Part shown: piece by piece, positions 1 to 12,619 of the stretch
Layout of the letters: every line of letters starts with the position of its first letter
How positions within the stretch are numbered: position 1 is the stretch's first letter
Assembly: GCA_037892935.1 (NCBI GenBank)
Contig: JAYXKI010000001.1
Span: forward strand, 2,418,001 to 2,482,000
Source of the DNA: Phlebopus portentosus
Lineage: Eukaryota; Basidiomycota; Agaricomycetes; Boletales; Boletinellaceae
DNA: 64,000 nt
Direction: 5' to 3'
The notes under the pieces: model-generated
Told to the model about the DNA's origin: nothing
Database searches by the model: none
The model's input: the letters and a program-made list of their open reading frames with translations, nothing else
Position numbers and translations under genes: made by a program

Positions 1-3000
1 AGAATCCACGGCTTTGGGGGTCATGGATTTGTCGCGCTTCCCTGCCTGAGCCTTCGGTCTGCTGGTACGAGTAGACGCCTGAGAGGAGGAAACAGTGTTA
101 CTGCGGGTCCTATTTGCGCCACTCTCGTAACCCAATGAGCGGCGTTTCTTGCCGCGCTCACGATCACTGCCTTCTGTTTCACTGTCAAGCGAGGGTCGCC
201 ACTGAGCCACACGAGGATGAGCTAGAGCTTCAAGCTAATTCGACCAAAAAAAGGAGTTATTAAAACTGTATCCAACTCATTGCTGAGTATACAATAGAAT
301 GAAAACATACCTTTTGCTGAATCTGAAGAACGGACTGCGCAATTCGATCAGTATTGGAATGAATGCCCTCGTCGACAGCAACCATAGCATCCTGCGAACG
401 ATCGACAGCCGTCTCAGTAGCATCAATATTCATCGTCGTAGAAACCGGCGCTTCCTCCTCTTCTTCCTCCGCGATTGTCGTCGTTTCGAGAGAGTGCTTC
501 GTGATCTCCTCGCTTTCCGCGGTTCCAGCCAGCGTAGCAGAGTCGATGCTCTGCGTGCGCATCGGTGATCGGGTTGCATGACTTGATCCCACTCTGGACG
601 AGGATCGTGACGAGACAGCTGAATTCTCTCCGCCAAGCTGAGAACCGTCTTCTTCTGAGTCGCTCATCTCAATAGACATAGACATCGACTGCAGAGCACG
701 CTCAATCTGCATTTCGACTTCCGCAACCAGCTTGTCACGCTCGTCTTCCATCTTCTGCATCGCTGAACGCATGTTCTCAAGCTCAATCAGGGCATCTCTA
801 TGAGCAGTTTCCGTCTCACGAAGCTCTACAAGGCAAATTTAGAAAGTGCATCACTTGAATAGGAGTTTAAAAGACTCACGACCTTCCAACTTGGCCTTTT
901 CCGCCGCAGTAAGCGAGACCAGGCCAGTCAAGCGCTTGCTCTCACGTTGTTCCTTATTAATCTTGTTCCTCAGCTCAGTCGCCTCGTTGCTGAGCTTCTC
1001 AGCAAACTGTTCAAAGGATACAAACTTGTCGCGCCACAGGTCGGATTCGGTCATGAGGAAGTTCAGGCGCCGCGACAGGCGGCCTATCTTCGTCTCGAGG
1101 TCGTCGCGTGCATCCACAAAGGCTGTGGCACGCTTACGAATCGAGGACTGTACTTGCTGTTCAGCGCCGCTCAGGCGCGGCGGACGCCTGTATTGACCAA
1201 ACAAAGAAATACGCTTGAAGAGAGAAGGCTTCTTGAACTGTGTACCATCAAAATTCTTGAGTAAAAATAAGTTAAATACGGAAATGAACACGGCACATTA
1301 CCTTGTCTTGGAGGACCTGATCGAAGGCTTGAATAATCTTCGTGGAATGCCACCATTCCGGAGGTTTGATGCTCTCGGCGATGACCGATGATGAGGCGCC
1401 CCTTTTCGCTTGGATCTTGCAAATAGGACGGAAGCGTCCTCCAGGGAAGGCTTCCTTGAATTCACTGCACGTGCGGTCGCAATCATTTAGCCGCACAAAT
1501 TGGTCAAGGCATACTAAGAACGCACATGGGTACGGAATGATCAGGATGATAGTACTCCCCGAACGCCCCCAGCAGTTTCTGCCTGTACCTGTCTCTCTGC
1601 TGCTTCACGGAGATGCATCCCGGTGGAGGTGAAGCGCAATTTAAGTAATTGATATCACTGCAAGCGCATGTCATAAGTCGAGACTTCGGTGGTCGGAAAG
1701 ACACTATATACATACAGATCACAAATGCAAACCTCTGATGGCGGACGGACTGCATAACGCATCTCAGAAGCCATACCAATGATCCAGGGTCCAGGGTCCT
1801 CTATGTAGATACGTGCATCTCTGGAGTGCACTGCAGGAAGCGCAATACCGTTCCATCCACGCAGTTCGACCAAGTATTTGATGGTAGCCACCGCAATCTG
1901 TAGTCTATGCATGAGCCCTCTGATAGTGACTAATAAGACATATGTAAAGGCTCACTCCGAGCATTGCAGGGTGGCGGGTGAAGAATAGGATGCGACCTGT
2001 AGGTGCGAGTGCAATTTCGCAAATAGTCAAAATATTATCTATATTTAGACACTTGAACAGTGGCCACATGGTGAACTATAAATAACCGTCAGTACCCGTT
2101 TACTCGATGAATTTCTCATGCATATATAGACATACATTTATATCGACGAGGCCACGCCCAAAGTCCAGGCCACCGGGGAAGCGCGCGACGACTTCCAAAC
2201 TGCCATCGCCTTTATCGCCACCCTCCTTCGGCGAAGCGTCAAGACGCACAATTTCGCCTGCTCGCGGGGCAGGGTGGGAGAGAATTTTAGATATCTGTAG
2301 AGTATGCGATGCAACGTCCTTGCTGAAACGCGCCCAAGAAAGAGTGAGGTAGTCGCGCATGAGATCATAGATCGGTTGTCTAGAAACCAAGGCTAAAGGG
2401 AAACGATTTATTGTCGTGTTGAATACGAATATTCGTAAGTAGAACACACTTAGCGCATAAGGTAGCCAAAATACGGTATCGCCAGTCAAGAAAAGAGTGG
2501 ATTCGCCCGGTCCATGAGCCGAGCTCGCTCCTTCAAATTCGCTTTCGCTAATAGCATCCCCAACCTCAGATTCGCCATCCGTTTCGCCGTCCGCAACACT
2601 CCACGGACCCTTGCGCCCGCTGCGCACAGTGCGACGAGCAAGTTGCGCCGGGTCCATGTCCACGCGGAGCGCCTTGAGACGGCTCGCGACAACACTCTGA
2701 GCGCTCTCTTTCCTTGAGCGTCCCGTTTCCAGAGTACGCCGAATTGCGGCACTGCGCTCTGCATCAGCATGCGACCATACCGTTAGGCAAACACCGTGAT
2801 ACGTGATGCTCCCAGCGCCTCGACCTTCGGTCCCAGCACCACCAAGGTCCGGAGAGGTCGCAGAGGTACCGACGTTCCCATCTAAGGCGGAAACGCTGCT
2901 TGGGCCAAGGTAGGCCGATGACGGACGCGCGTTTGCATCTGCATAGGAATATGGGAACGTCCCGTAAGAGGCGAGTGCATTCGAGTACCTATTATCGCCC

Positions 3001-4082
3001 GTAGAAGACGAAAGGACGGAGTTCCTGAGGCCGGAAAGGGCAAGGGTCGAAGGCGGAGCAAGAGGGGTAGACGGTGCGGGAAGTGTAAATGTGAACGTGT
3101 GCACCGTCGAAGCCGGCTGAAGAGTGGAAGCGATGATTTCGACTTCGCGCGTGAAGGAGAGCTAAATTCGCGGTAGCAGTTAGATAATGGAAGCAAAGTT
3201 CAGGATTTTGAACAAAAAAAAAACTTAATTTACGCGTACCTTCAGAGTTTTACTCAGCATTTTTGCTGTTTCATGCTTTGAGAGTGCCCCTGGACCTTTA
3301 GTCGTCTCTGTGCCCTTCATCGTCTTTTTCTTTTTCCCGCCGCCGACGCCGGGACTGACTGTGCTACCAAGCACCTCGGCCCTCCACCATCGGTTAACTG
3401 CACCATCCGAATGGGTAAGGCCGGCAACTGCGTCTTGATCGGCAAGCGTCCACGTCTGAGGTCGTTTGGGCAGACCACTCACTACGTACAAACTGGCGAG
3501 AGGCATGGTAGGATTGAAGGAAGGAGAAGGTGGGACTGCGCCTGCTGAGCGGGTGGACATGATGGAATTACGCTTTCTGACTGGGATTGGCTCCATGGAG
3601 GCGCGATGGGGGATACCGAGTATGATGGACGCTTTGTCTCTGCGTGGGACGTGGGTGATCTGGTTCGGGACTATGCATGAAATAAATGGTTGACCGGAAG
3701 AGAATAACCAGCCTATAAGTCTACAAGGCCATCATCACTGAGTACATGTACAGTAGCACTCACACGTCAGTTCGCTAGCGCTGTCTTCGCGTTTGTGTCT
3801 AGTGCCACCAGTACCACCACCAGCGCGTCCGCCTCGGGATCGGTCAGAAGTAACAGACTTGATCTCGGCTCCTACGTCGTCTTCAAACTCCTCAGTGATC
3901 CGTCTCGGCGACGCGTTTGAAGAGGTCCACGCGTCAAGCACAGACTTGTGCTTCCCCGACTGCTTGCCCACGGGCTCGGGTGCCGTCTGAGGTCGCTGTG
4001 AGGCGGAGTCCGCTAAAGCGGGGTTGGTGAAGGAAGAAAAACGAAAACCAGAGGAAGAATTGGTGCTGTTGACAACACTCAT
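1..4082 (-). CDS. DENN-domain protein (3' end cut by window)
   Basis: Reads from an ATG at 4082 leftward and is still open at base 1, so the C-terminus is missing. DENN proteins are typically exchange factors for Rab GTPases in membrane traffic. A uDENN-like part lies around 2770-3100 (key stretch YHGVCLTVWSHAD). The core DENN part runs through 1660-2350, with LPYALSVFYL, RQPIYDLMRDYLTLSW, the frame around 2040-1930 reading NILTICEIALAPTGRILFF, and PGPWIIGM near 1780. A long coiled coil follows (850-1190) and then an acidic, Ser-rich tail. The last intron (about 245-310) joins IQQK to LEALAHPRV, and that frame stays open to the edge. The N-terminus is low-complexity. Family is fairly certain; the exact Rab partner cannot be read from sequence. 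Confidence 0.8.
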
Positions 4083-4793
4083 AATGGATTAGTACTGTGC
4101 TGTTTATAGTCTCTCCGGGCCGCTCTGATGTCCGACCTATTGGGTATTGGCGTTCCAGTCTTGAAACAAATTACGACGACGACGATGAAGCCGTTGGTGG
4201 GAGAGCAGTGTGAAAATAAGGAGGAAAATGGACGGAAAAACAGAAAAGATGAGAGGAGTGGTTGTTAAGTAGAGACGGGGAGATAGGGCTAAGCTGAATA
4301 TTTGTATTATTTAACTACATGTTCTTCAAGGAATTCCAGAGTTCCGTTCCTTTGAGCTGATAGAAGGAGGATAGCCGTCGCTAAGCTGGAAGAGAAGAAC
4401 AGAAAGAACATCAGCAACAAATCACATACCATATCCAATCCATCCTCCGTATTATTCCCGCGTAGATGCTTACACGAACATTCAGGACACATATCAGAGA
4501 AGATAAGTACAGGCTCTGATCTGATCTTGACGCGAACAGGAAGAACTGAATGAAATAAAAACATGCCAAAAAAAAACAAGACAAAATAAAACGCGGAAAA
4601 GAAAAAGGCACCGGAGGGGTGAGAAAATCTTGCCCCGTCGATGATGAAAATAAAAAAAAAGTATAGAATTTCGATCGATCGTATTTATTTCCATATGTGT
4701 ACTTACTAGCCACGTGCCATGAGGGATCGTCACGACCCGTGTCTGCCCACTCCCACCGCTTCACCCACACACACTCTACTCTACCTCCTTAGC
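4083..4793. promoter_or_regulatory. Divergent promoter region, DENN gene / NIPA gene
   Basis: 711 bases between two start codons that point away from each other. It is rich in purine and A tracts, with T/C-rich stretches just before the ATG at 4794. Short reading frames here have no recognisable product. No specific operator was identified. Confidence 0.5.
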
Positions 4794-6829
4794 ATGCATT
4801 CTGCCGATGACATAGACTCACAGTTCTCTATTGCCTGGGGCATCACTGTCGGCCTCCTCGCCTCCTTCGTTCAAAGCCTTGGTCTCACTATCCAGAGGAA
4901 ATCTCATGTCCTCAACGATCAACAATTATCCGACCTTCACCAGCGCCCTTACTATCGGAGACCGTAAGTCCGGCTCTATATTCATGGCACTTTTATTCCA
5001 TTTTCTGATCGATTCTCGTCCAGACTCTGGCTGCTCGGTTTCACTATCTTCATATTCTCGAACATCCTTGGTTCTCTATTCCAAATAGCTTCTCTCCCTG
5101 TCGTAATCCTCGCCCCTCTCGGCGCAGTCTCTCTCTTATGGAACGCTTTCTTTGCTAGATTCCTCGTACGTTCTCCCTGTCAATCTCTTACAATGAAATC
5201 ATTAATCTCCATCTACTCTAGCTTGGAGATGTCTTCTCATTATGGATGCTTCTAGGCACTGTACTCATCGCGGGTGGTGCAGTCCTCATCGCAACATTCG
5301 GCATCGTACCAGAACCTACACATTCCCTCGAAGATCTCCTTCATCTATTCAGACGCCCGGCCTTCATTGCTTACTTCTCTCTTCTCGGAGTAGCTCTTCT
5401 AGTATGCTTGATTATTGTGAGTTTAAGACCATTGCTTTTTATAGTATTATTTAACTTTGTGCAACAGACACACATCGCCGAGTTCTCTTTAAAGAGACAT
5501 GAAACTACTCCTCCATCAACTCCGCCTTTGACTCCTGGTCCATTAGAGTCGGCCATCCCCCCTTCCTTTGCACCTCCACCTTCGCATGTTCTTGCCGCCT
5601 CCGAGAGCACACCTCTTTTGGACAGAAAGCATCCGCCGAGTCGATCGTCGACACCCATCCCATTTAGTAATGGCAAGAAGGTGCGAACAAGGTTACTTAT
5701 AGCTATTTCATACGCTTCGGCTTCCGGTATTCTGAGCGGGATGTGTCTACTCTTTGCAAAGAGTGGGGTTGAGCTTCTTGTGCTCACTATCGGCGGCGAA
5801 AATCAGTTCTGGCGTTGGGAAGCATGGATACTACTTCTAGGCCTCGCCGTTTTCGCACTATTACAGCTCTGGTACCTTCAGAAAAGCTTAGTCTATGCAG
5901 ACCCGACAATCATATGTCCGCGTAAGTCCCATCGATCGCGTCCTATTACATTACTCGCTTATTGAAACACTTTTCATTCGTATTCACTTTTAGTCGCATT
6001 CTGCTTTTACAACGTTTCATCCATTGTGAATGGATTGGTATACTTCGATCAGTTCTCGCTTCTTTCGCCTCTTCAGTTATCCCTCGTTACGCTTGGGATG
6101 GTCATCCTTCTTGGCGGCGTATGGATAGTCTCCTTCCAGGCAGGAAGCGGGCGGGTCGACATCGGAACATGGCAAGAGGGTGATGACGATGTAGAGGAAG
6201 GGGAGGATGAAGAAGATGAAGTATCCATCCGGCCTCCCGAAGGCTACCATTCGCCCTTACTCGCGCCTTTGGGCCTCCAATCAGCACTGTCCGACTCCGG
6301 AATGCACCATGCAACCCCCTTTTCACCGCACACTATTACATTCCCTACATCACCCGACTCAACCGAACATGGACGCCAGCATTCAGAGGGTGGCCTGTCG
6401 CAGTCGCTTACGCTCTCGCGGACGACATCTCGCGTGAGAATGTCGCCGCAGCGTCAACGCCGACGTCCCCATCGTTTTTCCATCTTACAGCCATCGGAAG
6501 CAACGATGCCTGGTGGGAGCATTAGTATCGGGTTGTCGCCTGCCAGCCCCGGGTTTGCTATCGTCCCGAAGCGCAGGATTGGTAGTAGGATCAGACATGC
6601 TGTGCAACGTGCTGCGATGCGCAGGACGGTTAGCGACAGCGACGCCGACCCGGACAGAGTCGCATTTGCTCAAGGAAGTACCACTGAATCAGGGTTACCT
6701 GACAGGCCTGGTGGTCCTGTAGAATCCGGTTCCGGCGAGAACAATGTTAATCTAAATCGCTTTCAACGTACCAGAGGTCTAGCGCGTTGGAAGTGGCTAC
6801 GAAATGTCTTGTCAGATAAAAATTCCTAG
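4794..6829 (+). CDS. NIPA-like magnesium transporter (DUF803)
   Basis: Multi-pass membrane protein of the NIPA/DUF803 family, whose animal members transport Mg2+ and related cations. The start MHSADDIDSQF is the first ATG in frame with the conserved first helix (GITVGLLASFVQSLGLTIQ). Spliced exons give LWLLGFTIFIFSNILGSLF, then FQIASLPVVILAPLGAVSLL and FRRPAFIAYFSLLG, all typical of fungal members. A Ser/Pro-rich loop follows, then further helices around FWRWEAWILLLGLAVFALLQ and LSLVTLGMVILLGGVWIV. Introns lie near 4964-5023, 5166-5221, 5417-5467 and 5922-5993. The tail after about 6180 is long, acidic then basic, and probably disordered. Substrate in this organism is inference. Confidence 0.85.
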
Positions 6830-7042
6830 TCCTAGATATGCTATAGAACATTCATTTGCACATTTATATATGTATAGTCATTGTACAATCACTACTTTCC
6901 TTCGCCCTTCGATCGACTATGAAAAGCTGCACCTAAAGTGGAATTGAATGATCGACGCTCACCCAAATCAGGAAGTCAGCGACGTGCGATTCATTCAGCT
7001 CCAAAATCGGACTGACAGTCGACCCGTCGACAAGCAACGACC

Positions 7043-8035
7043 ATGTTCAAGTTAAGCAGAGCCGCCGTCCGCGCCGGGCGCGCCTCCAGGCCTCTAACAA
7101 TCTCCCGCACCTTCGCCTCTCACTCCTCCACTCCCTCTACCTCCACGTCATCCTCAGACGTCCCGGCAGAAGAGACCCAATCAGCAACGGGAACCGCTCT
7201 CCCGGCGACGAAGCAATCGCCCAACTACCCTACGACGTGGTCGACGAGCCAGCAGTCCCGCACGGTGGCGTACCAGGATGCACGTTTCGAGCAGACAATT
7301 CTGGAGTTTCAACCACAGCCGCTGAGCGCGATGGATCTCATTGCACAGGAGCCGGTGCGTTTAGTGCACGGCCGGATCGCGGAGTGCGATGGAGGTGCGT
7401 TTCGTTTTTTTGGATTCTTTCCTCGTCTCGAGCATTTTTTTAAAAATTGATTTTGGCGGATTGCTGATTGTTGATTTGTCCAATAATTGCACATTGGTCG
7501 TTCGTTCCTCCCGGCTACCCGCTCATCTGAATTCATTGCAACACCAGGCAAAGGTCCACTAGGCCACCCAAAGATATTCATAAACCTCGTGCGTACCCCC
7601 CTTCACCCTCCAAAGCGCGCGCAAACATCTCATTTGCAAACTATCTCATGACTTTCGTATGTATAGGACCAGCCTAAACCGAAACCCTGCGGGTACGTCG
7701 CGCTCATTTTCCTATAATATCTACTCCAAGCTGACCGGGGGCCCGACCTCTTCCCACATTACCAATCTGGCCTTTCGTCTCGGCTTCTGTTGTAAAACCT
7801 TCACTTCTAAACTTCGATCGCCATCACGCACGTCAAACGTCCCATCAAATCCTACCTCTACGTAATCACGCATCCTCCACAGATACTGGTAAGTTTGTGA
7901 TGACTAAAACATTCCGTTTTCTTCTTCCCTTTTCATGGCAAAAGAGATCATCGATATCTGACTTGTTTTGGTTTATCTTCTTGTTCTTGGCTTCACAGTG
8001 GTCTCCGATTCCAACAAGCACCGCATGATCATTAG
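7043..8035 (+). CDS. NDUFS6: NADH dehydrogenase Fe-S protein 6 (complex I, NDUFS6)
   Basis: Accessory zinc-binding subunit of mitochondrial complex I. The N-terminus is rich in Arg, Ser and Ala, as expected of a mitochondrial presequence. The zinc domain is spread over five exons: 7043-7394, 7548-7588, 7667-7692, 7883-7888 and 7999-8035. Spliced, they read ECDGGKGPLGHPKIFINL, DQPKPKPCGYCGLRF, QQAPHDH and stop. This matches the family signature, with the Cys, His and CGYC ligands all present. The fourth exon is only six bases (ATACTG), and its inclusion is needed to form GYC. Without it the frame ends early at a TAA. The short reading frame at 7659-7865 is an intron shadow. Confidence 0.92.
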
Positions 8036-8601
8036 GCAGTATTAGTTTATACTCGGCACTAGACGAAGCATGTCTATTACTCATCTTGGTATCGAGCCAA
8101 ATTTCGCGGACTAAACTCAATTGGCGATAGAAGGCGCGCAATTTAATCAGCCGGGACGAGCCTTTCACGTCCACGAATCGCAATGTAAAGCGTGAGAGAG
8201 ATGAGAAGTACTTGTACATTACATGTCTACTATGTCTCGCTCCAGGATTTCCACACTTTGGGCTTGTTAACAAGATATGAGTTTGTCGACGGTGGGGCGG
8301 GAAACTAGCTAAAGTTACGGACACTGAACGAAACCTTGGTGTTGTAAAGTAAAAAAAAAAGTGGAGACAACTAATACTGCGCGGGAAACGGAAGCAATCC
8401 ATGCGAACGAGGGTAGCGGAAGGGGTAAAAAAAAAACGGGTGAGACAGAAGAGGAGAGAGAAAAGGAATGCCCATGCGATTAGCAATATCAGAACTTAAG
8501 TCATGAACAAGAAATCTCGAAGGAAAATGGAATGAAAATAAAGAAAGACTGTGTGAATGAAATGCGTAGAGCACATACGCAAGAGTAAAGACCGTGGGAT
8601 G
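8036..8601. other. Convergent 3' region, NDUFS6 / kinase
   Basis: 566 bases between two stop codons that face each other. It is A/T and A/G rich with short A runs (8350-8440). The minus-strand reading frame across it (7866-8486) has no family resemblance and overlaps the final NDUFS6 exons. I see no gene here. Confidence 0.5.
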
Positions 8602-11600
8602 TCAGCTATCTTCAGTCTGACCTATAGGGGGAAGAGGTTCGGCAATCGATTCCAGTTGTGAGAAGGGCGGCAAGGGACTGTGTTTAACACCGTCTCCAGT
8701 CTGGGGCGGCAGCGGAGGCTAACAAAAACGGAACTATGAGATAAAATAGATACGCAATACAAAATCTATACTTACGACTTTGAATATAGGGTTTATGGCG
8801 GAATGAGGCGCAATTGCAGGACTCGGCGGCTGCGCTTGGATCTGCCCATATTGTCCATATTCGTAAGGACTGTTCGGAGTCGGAGCGCGGAACGGCTGGT
8901 GTTGTACCGGAGGAAGGGGCGACGGTAACGTGATGAAAGGATGTCGATTCATCAGATGCGCCTGTTGTTGCTGCGGACTCGACAGAGACAGAGAATGTAG
9001 TGGTAAAGGAGAACTTGCTTCAGACATTGACGATCGAGCAGCATCATAAGACGACATAGATGCTCTTGAATCAAAATCGCTGACAAGCTGTTGTTCAAAC
9101 GATGGTGAGTTGGACGACCGAGCTGAAGCAGAGAAGTCGTCTCCGAATGAGGTACGAAGAGAGGAAGCGGACTGCATGCGCGTAACCCCGAAAAGACTCG
9201 GTCGATGTCGTAAACGCGCTGAGACTGGATCGCTCTCGACGGTTGCAAAAGACATGACAGACAGTCTGCCGACACTTTGCAGGTCAGACGAGGACATCGA
9301 ATGATCATCGTCCAGATCACGTCGCCTTGCTTTTGTCCGGTGTTCGGCTTCACGGAAATTGTCGTAGTCCGATGGATTAGGGGCTTCATTTGCTCCGCGG
9401 AATCGTCCACCGGCAGCATTAATAGTCGCAGATGAAGACGACGCTTGAGCAATATTAGCTCGCTGCTTAGACTTCGGCTTCTGGACCCCGAGTAACTGGG
9501 TCGCATTAGCCGAGTCCCAATCGAAGTCAGAACCGTGCTTCTGCTTGATCATCTGGTTACGTTTTTGCATAACAGCTCTAGCCTGTTCGCGACTCCGTTT
9601 CTCAGCTAGAGCACGACGGGCCTTCTCTGCCTCCAATGCAATGCGGTCTGCTTCCTTCTTGCGGGTCTTCGCATCCATTGGAGGAGGGGGAGGTTCAACC
9701 ACAATTGGTTCGCCAATGGAAGACATCTCTGACTCGACGTGGCTGTCCGTACTTGATGTCTGGGTACGTTTGAGAGAAGGCGTTGACGATGATGATGGAC
9801 CAGGCAGCTCGTCCACAGGAGGAAGGACACTCTGCTGCCCTTTCTCCGCATTCCCAAACATGAGGCGGCCCAATCTTCCGGGTCGCCGGAATAAGCCCAG
9901 CCTGGAATTGCTTGGTGGCTGTTGAACAGGCGGCACTACCACTGGTTGTTCCAGTACAGGGAGACGTTTCGGCGGTTCAGGAGCCGAAGGTGATACCTCC
10001 ATAGGTTGAGGCTCAGGAAGTTGTCGCCTAGCATCCGGCGGAGAAGAGGGAGAAACATCCATGGCATCTCCTTGAATGTATTGTGACTGTGCGTTGCCAT
10101 CCACCCAGGTACCTTGTATATGGTTTGCTCCTGTATACACAGAACTCGGTGCGGCCGAATGATGAGATGAGACACTGCTGTCATTCTGAATCTGCAATGC
10201 TTCCAGCAAGTCTGGCGAAGGCGCAGTGGGTAAGATACCACCATTGTGCTCAGTAAACTGAGGGTAGAACGGTTTCCTATGCGGATGCAAGCCGCCGTTG
10301 AATGCCGGTTTACTATCTGCAGGTGAATGCGAATGCGAAACAGGAAGGCTGCGGGGTGATACAGATGTCATGCTCGGCGCCGTCTTGACTGCCAAAAAGT
10401 CGATACTGATCTGCAAAGGTACTTGCGGACCAGGCGGTATGTTTCCTGGCATTGTTTCCGATATGTAAGGATGCTCCAAACAATCTCGGCAGGTCAGACG
10501 CATATCAGGATCATACTTCAGTAAATCCGATATACACTGAATCAGACTGCGCGGTACGTTACGGTCAAAGAGCGACTGAAATGGGACAGGCTTGAGCTAA
10601 AGTAGATAAAAACAGTACATCAGCAGCTTTTGACATATTATAAACGCATCGTCGACCATGCTTACCTTTGGAAATTGATAACCCACAGCGCGAGCCATCT
10701 TTGTTCCTCGTACCCACCTCCCACCTCCGTTGGCAACACCCCGGGCGTCAACACCATACTCGTCTGAAGGATCTCCCAGGATTTCGCAGATGCGCGCGAC
10801 TTGGTCGATCTCCGTTGAACCAGGAAATAAAGGCTTCAAGTTGATGAGCTCAGCCATAATGGTGCCGAGTGCCCACGTATCCACAGGGTTTGAGTAGTCT
10901 CGACTCCGCAGTAAAACTTCAGGTGCACGATACCAGCGTGTGGAAACATATTCCGTGTATGGTGGTCTGCTTTTCGTTTCCCGCGCTAGACCGAAGTCTG
11001 CAAGCTTGACGATCACGACGACATCCTTTTCAGGCGGAGCGTTGGGTGCTGCCACCGGTGAAACGTTTCGGTAATCGAAAAGGCCGGTCGTTGTAACGAG
11101 AAGATTTTCAGGCTTCATGTCACGGTGGAAGTAACCATGGGCATGAATATGGTGGAGTCCAGACACAACCTGTCGGAATATGCAAGAGACGAGGCCTCCG
11201 GCAAGAGGTCGCCCCTTTCTCGACTTTATCAGCTGATATAGATTGCCCTCCATAGATTCGAAGACGAAGTAAAGCTCCTTGGTAGTAGGGAGTAGAAAGA
11301 AGTCATATAATGGGATAATATTAGGGTGAAATGGTATTGCGCGTAGTGACTTGTAAACATTAAAAAAAGTGCGCGTCAGTTCAAAACAGTATATGCAGAC
11401 ACAAATGATGAACGCACCTCCAACTCCTTCAATTTCTTACATTCGTCCCAGCCTCCTTCCCACCGCTTCTTCATCCGCTTTAAAGCGACGAGTCTTTTCC
11501 CCGCCCACTCCGGCCTAGCGCCGGCGCCACATTGCATAGGGGATAGCGGCGTGTTTGGCGGAAGGGCCGAGTGCCAGTCGACGAGCCATACTGTGCCGAA

Positions 11601-11951
11601 GGAACCATCACCCACGACCTTAATCGGAGTATAGGAGCGTTCGGAACCTGAAGCGAAAAGAAGATGGGTTCAGTAAGTCGCCTAAACATAAGAGGAAATA
11701 TACGCACTACTCTGCGCATCTCCATGAATGGGGCGATTGCCATCGACGACGATGGAGGGAATCGCCTGGACACGAGTGGGCTCCTTCGCCGCCGACGCGG
11801 CGGTGGCTCTGTGAGAGGGTGCCGGATGAGGATGGTGTGCCCCGTTTGCTTGGTGGTGCTGGTGATGATTGTGGTATGCATGACCATTTGAGATTTGATT
11901 GTTGATGTTGTGATGCTGCTGAAGGATAACATTGTTTGAGGATGCGTACAT
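8602..11951 (-). CDS. CMGC protein kinase, RCK/MAK/Ime2 type
   Basis: Serine/threonine kinase related to fungal Ime2/Crk1 and animal MAK/ICK, families linked to meiosis, morphogenesis and cilia. The spliced domain shows the Gly-rich loop GDGSFGTVW, catalytic lysine VALKRMKKRW, catalytic loop HRDMKPENLL, DFGLARE, and the activation segment PPYTEYVSTRWYRAPEV. That segment carries a TEY dual-phosphorylation motif like that of RCK and MAP kinases. An insert of about 20 residues sits between the catalytic loop and DFG. The start at 11951 precedes a His/Asn/Gln-rich leader. A long low-complexity Ser/Pro/Gln tail of about 600 residues follows the kinase domain. The last exon (8602-8718) ends in a Pro-rich stretch and TGA. 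The upstream neighbour on the same strand is PRPP synthetase; no functional link is implied. Confidence 0.85.
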
Positions 11952-12619
11952 GATACTGCTGGATTGGCGAGCATTGCCCTAAGTCCGGGAGGAGAGACTT
12001 GGGTGGGGATCGGAAAGAAAGGGATGAGAAAAGCTAATCGGACATGAAAAATGAGAGATAAATAATGAAAACAGCTGGGACTATGCAGACAGAAGAGGAG
12101 AGAGAGAGAGAGAGAGAGAGACGGCTACGGGGACGGCGGCTGTAGACTAAGATATATAGGCGAGAAAGCGACGACTAGAGACGCAGATTGGGTCAGCACA
12201 AGTGTCGGCTCGGCTTAATACTGGTGACCGGGGTCGGACCGAAAGCCTCGACGTGAGACGTCTGCACAGGCGAGGGCGGGGCCGGCGACGGCGACGAGGG
12301 GGAGATGGACAGAGGGCGCTGGTCACTGGCGCGTAGTTGGGGAAGAAAGTGGGAGAGAGACTCGACCGAAGAGGGAGACGTCGGACTCGGAGGACCCGCT
12401 GGCGAACGAATGATTGCCCGGTATGGAATAGTAGGTAGAAGCGTGAAAACATACATACATACAGTAAAGAAAAACAAATAAATATTGTATAAGCACACTT
12501 TATGATCTGCGCATCAGGACCACCGACACCCCCAGCTTAAATCATTTCCGGCCCGAATACATTAATATTATCATTTGGGTTTAGCACTCTCTGTAGGCCT
12601 CTTTGCTCATCGGCACCGA
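11952..12619. promoter_or_regulatory. 5' region of the kinase gene with GA repeat
   Basis: 668 bases between the kinase ATG and the PRPP synthetase stop, both on the minus strand. It should hold the kinase promoter and leader. It contains a pure AG dinucleotide run and C/T-rich minus-strand sequence typical of fungal 5' leaders. Two overlapping minus-strand frames at 12147-12498 are Arg/Pro/Ser-rich and look like chance. Confidence 0.45.
12099..12121. repeat. (AG)n microsatellite
   Basis: A run of about eleven AG units, on the coding (minus) strand a CT repeat, located about 150 bases upstream of the kinase start codon. It could sit in the leader or promoter. Confidence 0.9.

Noticed and set aside
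7866..8486. 206-codon minus-strand frame
   Set aside because: It covers the last two NDUFS6 exons and 3' sequence, and is Phe/Ser/Arg-rich without any known motif.
12147..12498. Two overlapping minus-strand frames of about 100 codons upstream of the kinase
   Set aside because: Low-complexity Arg/Pro/Ser content in a C/T-rich leader; different frames look equally coding.
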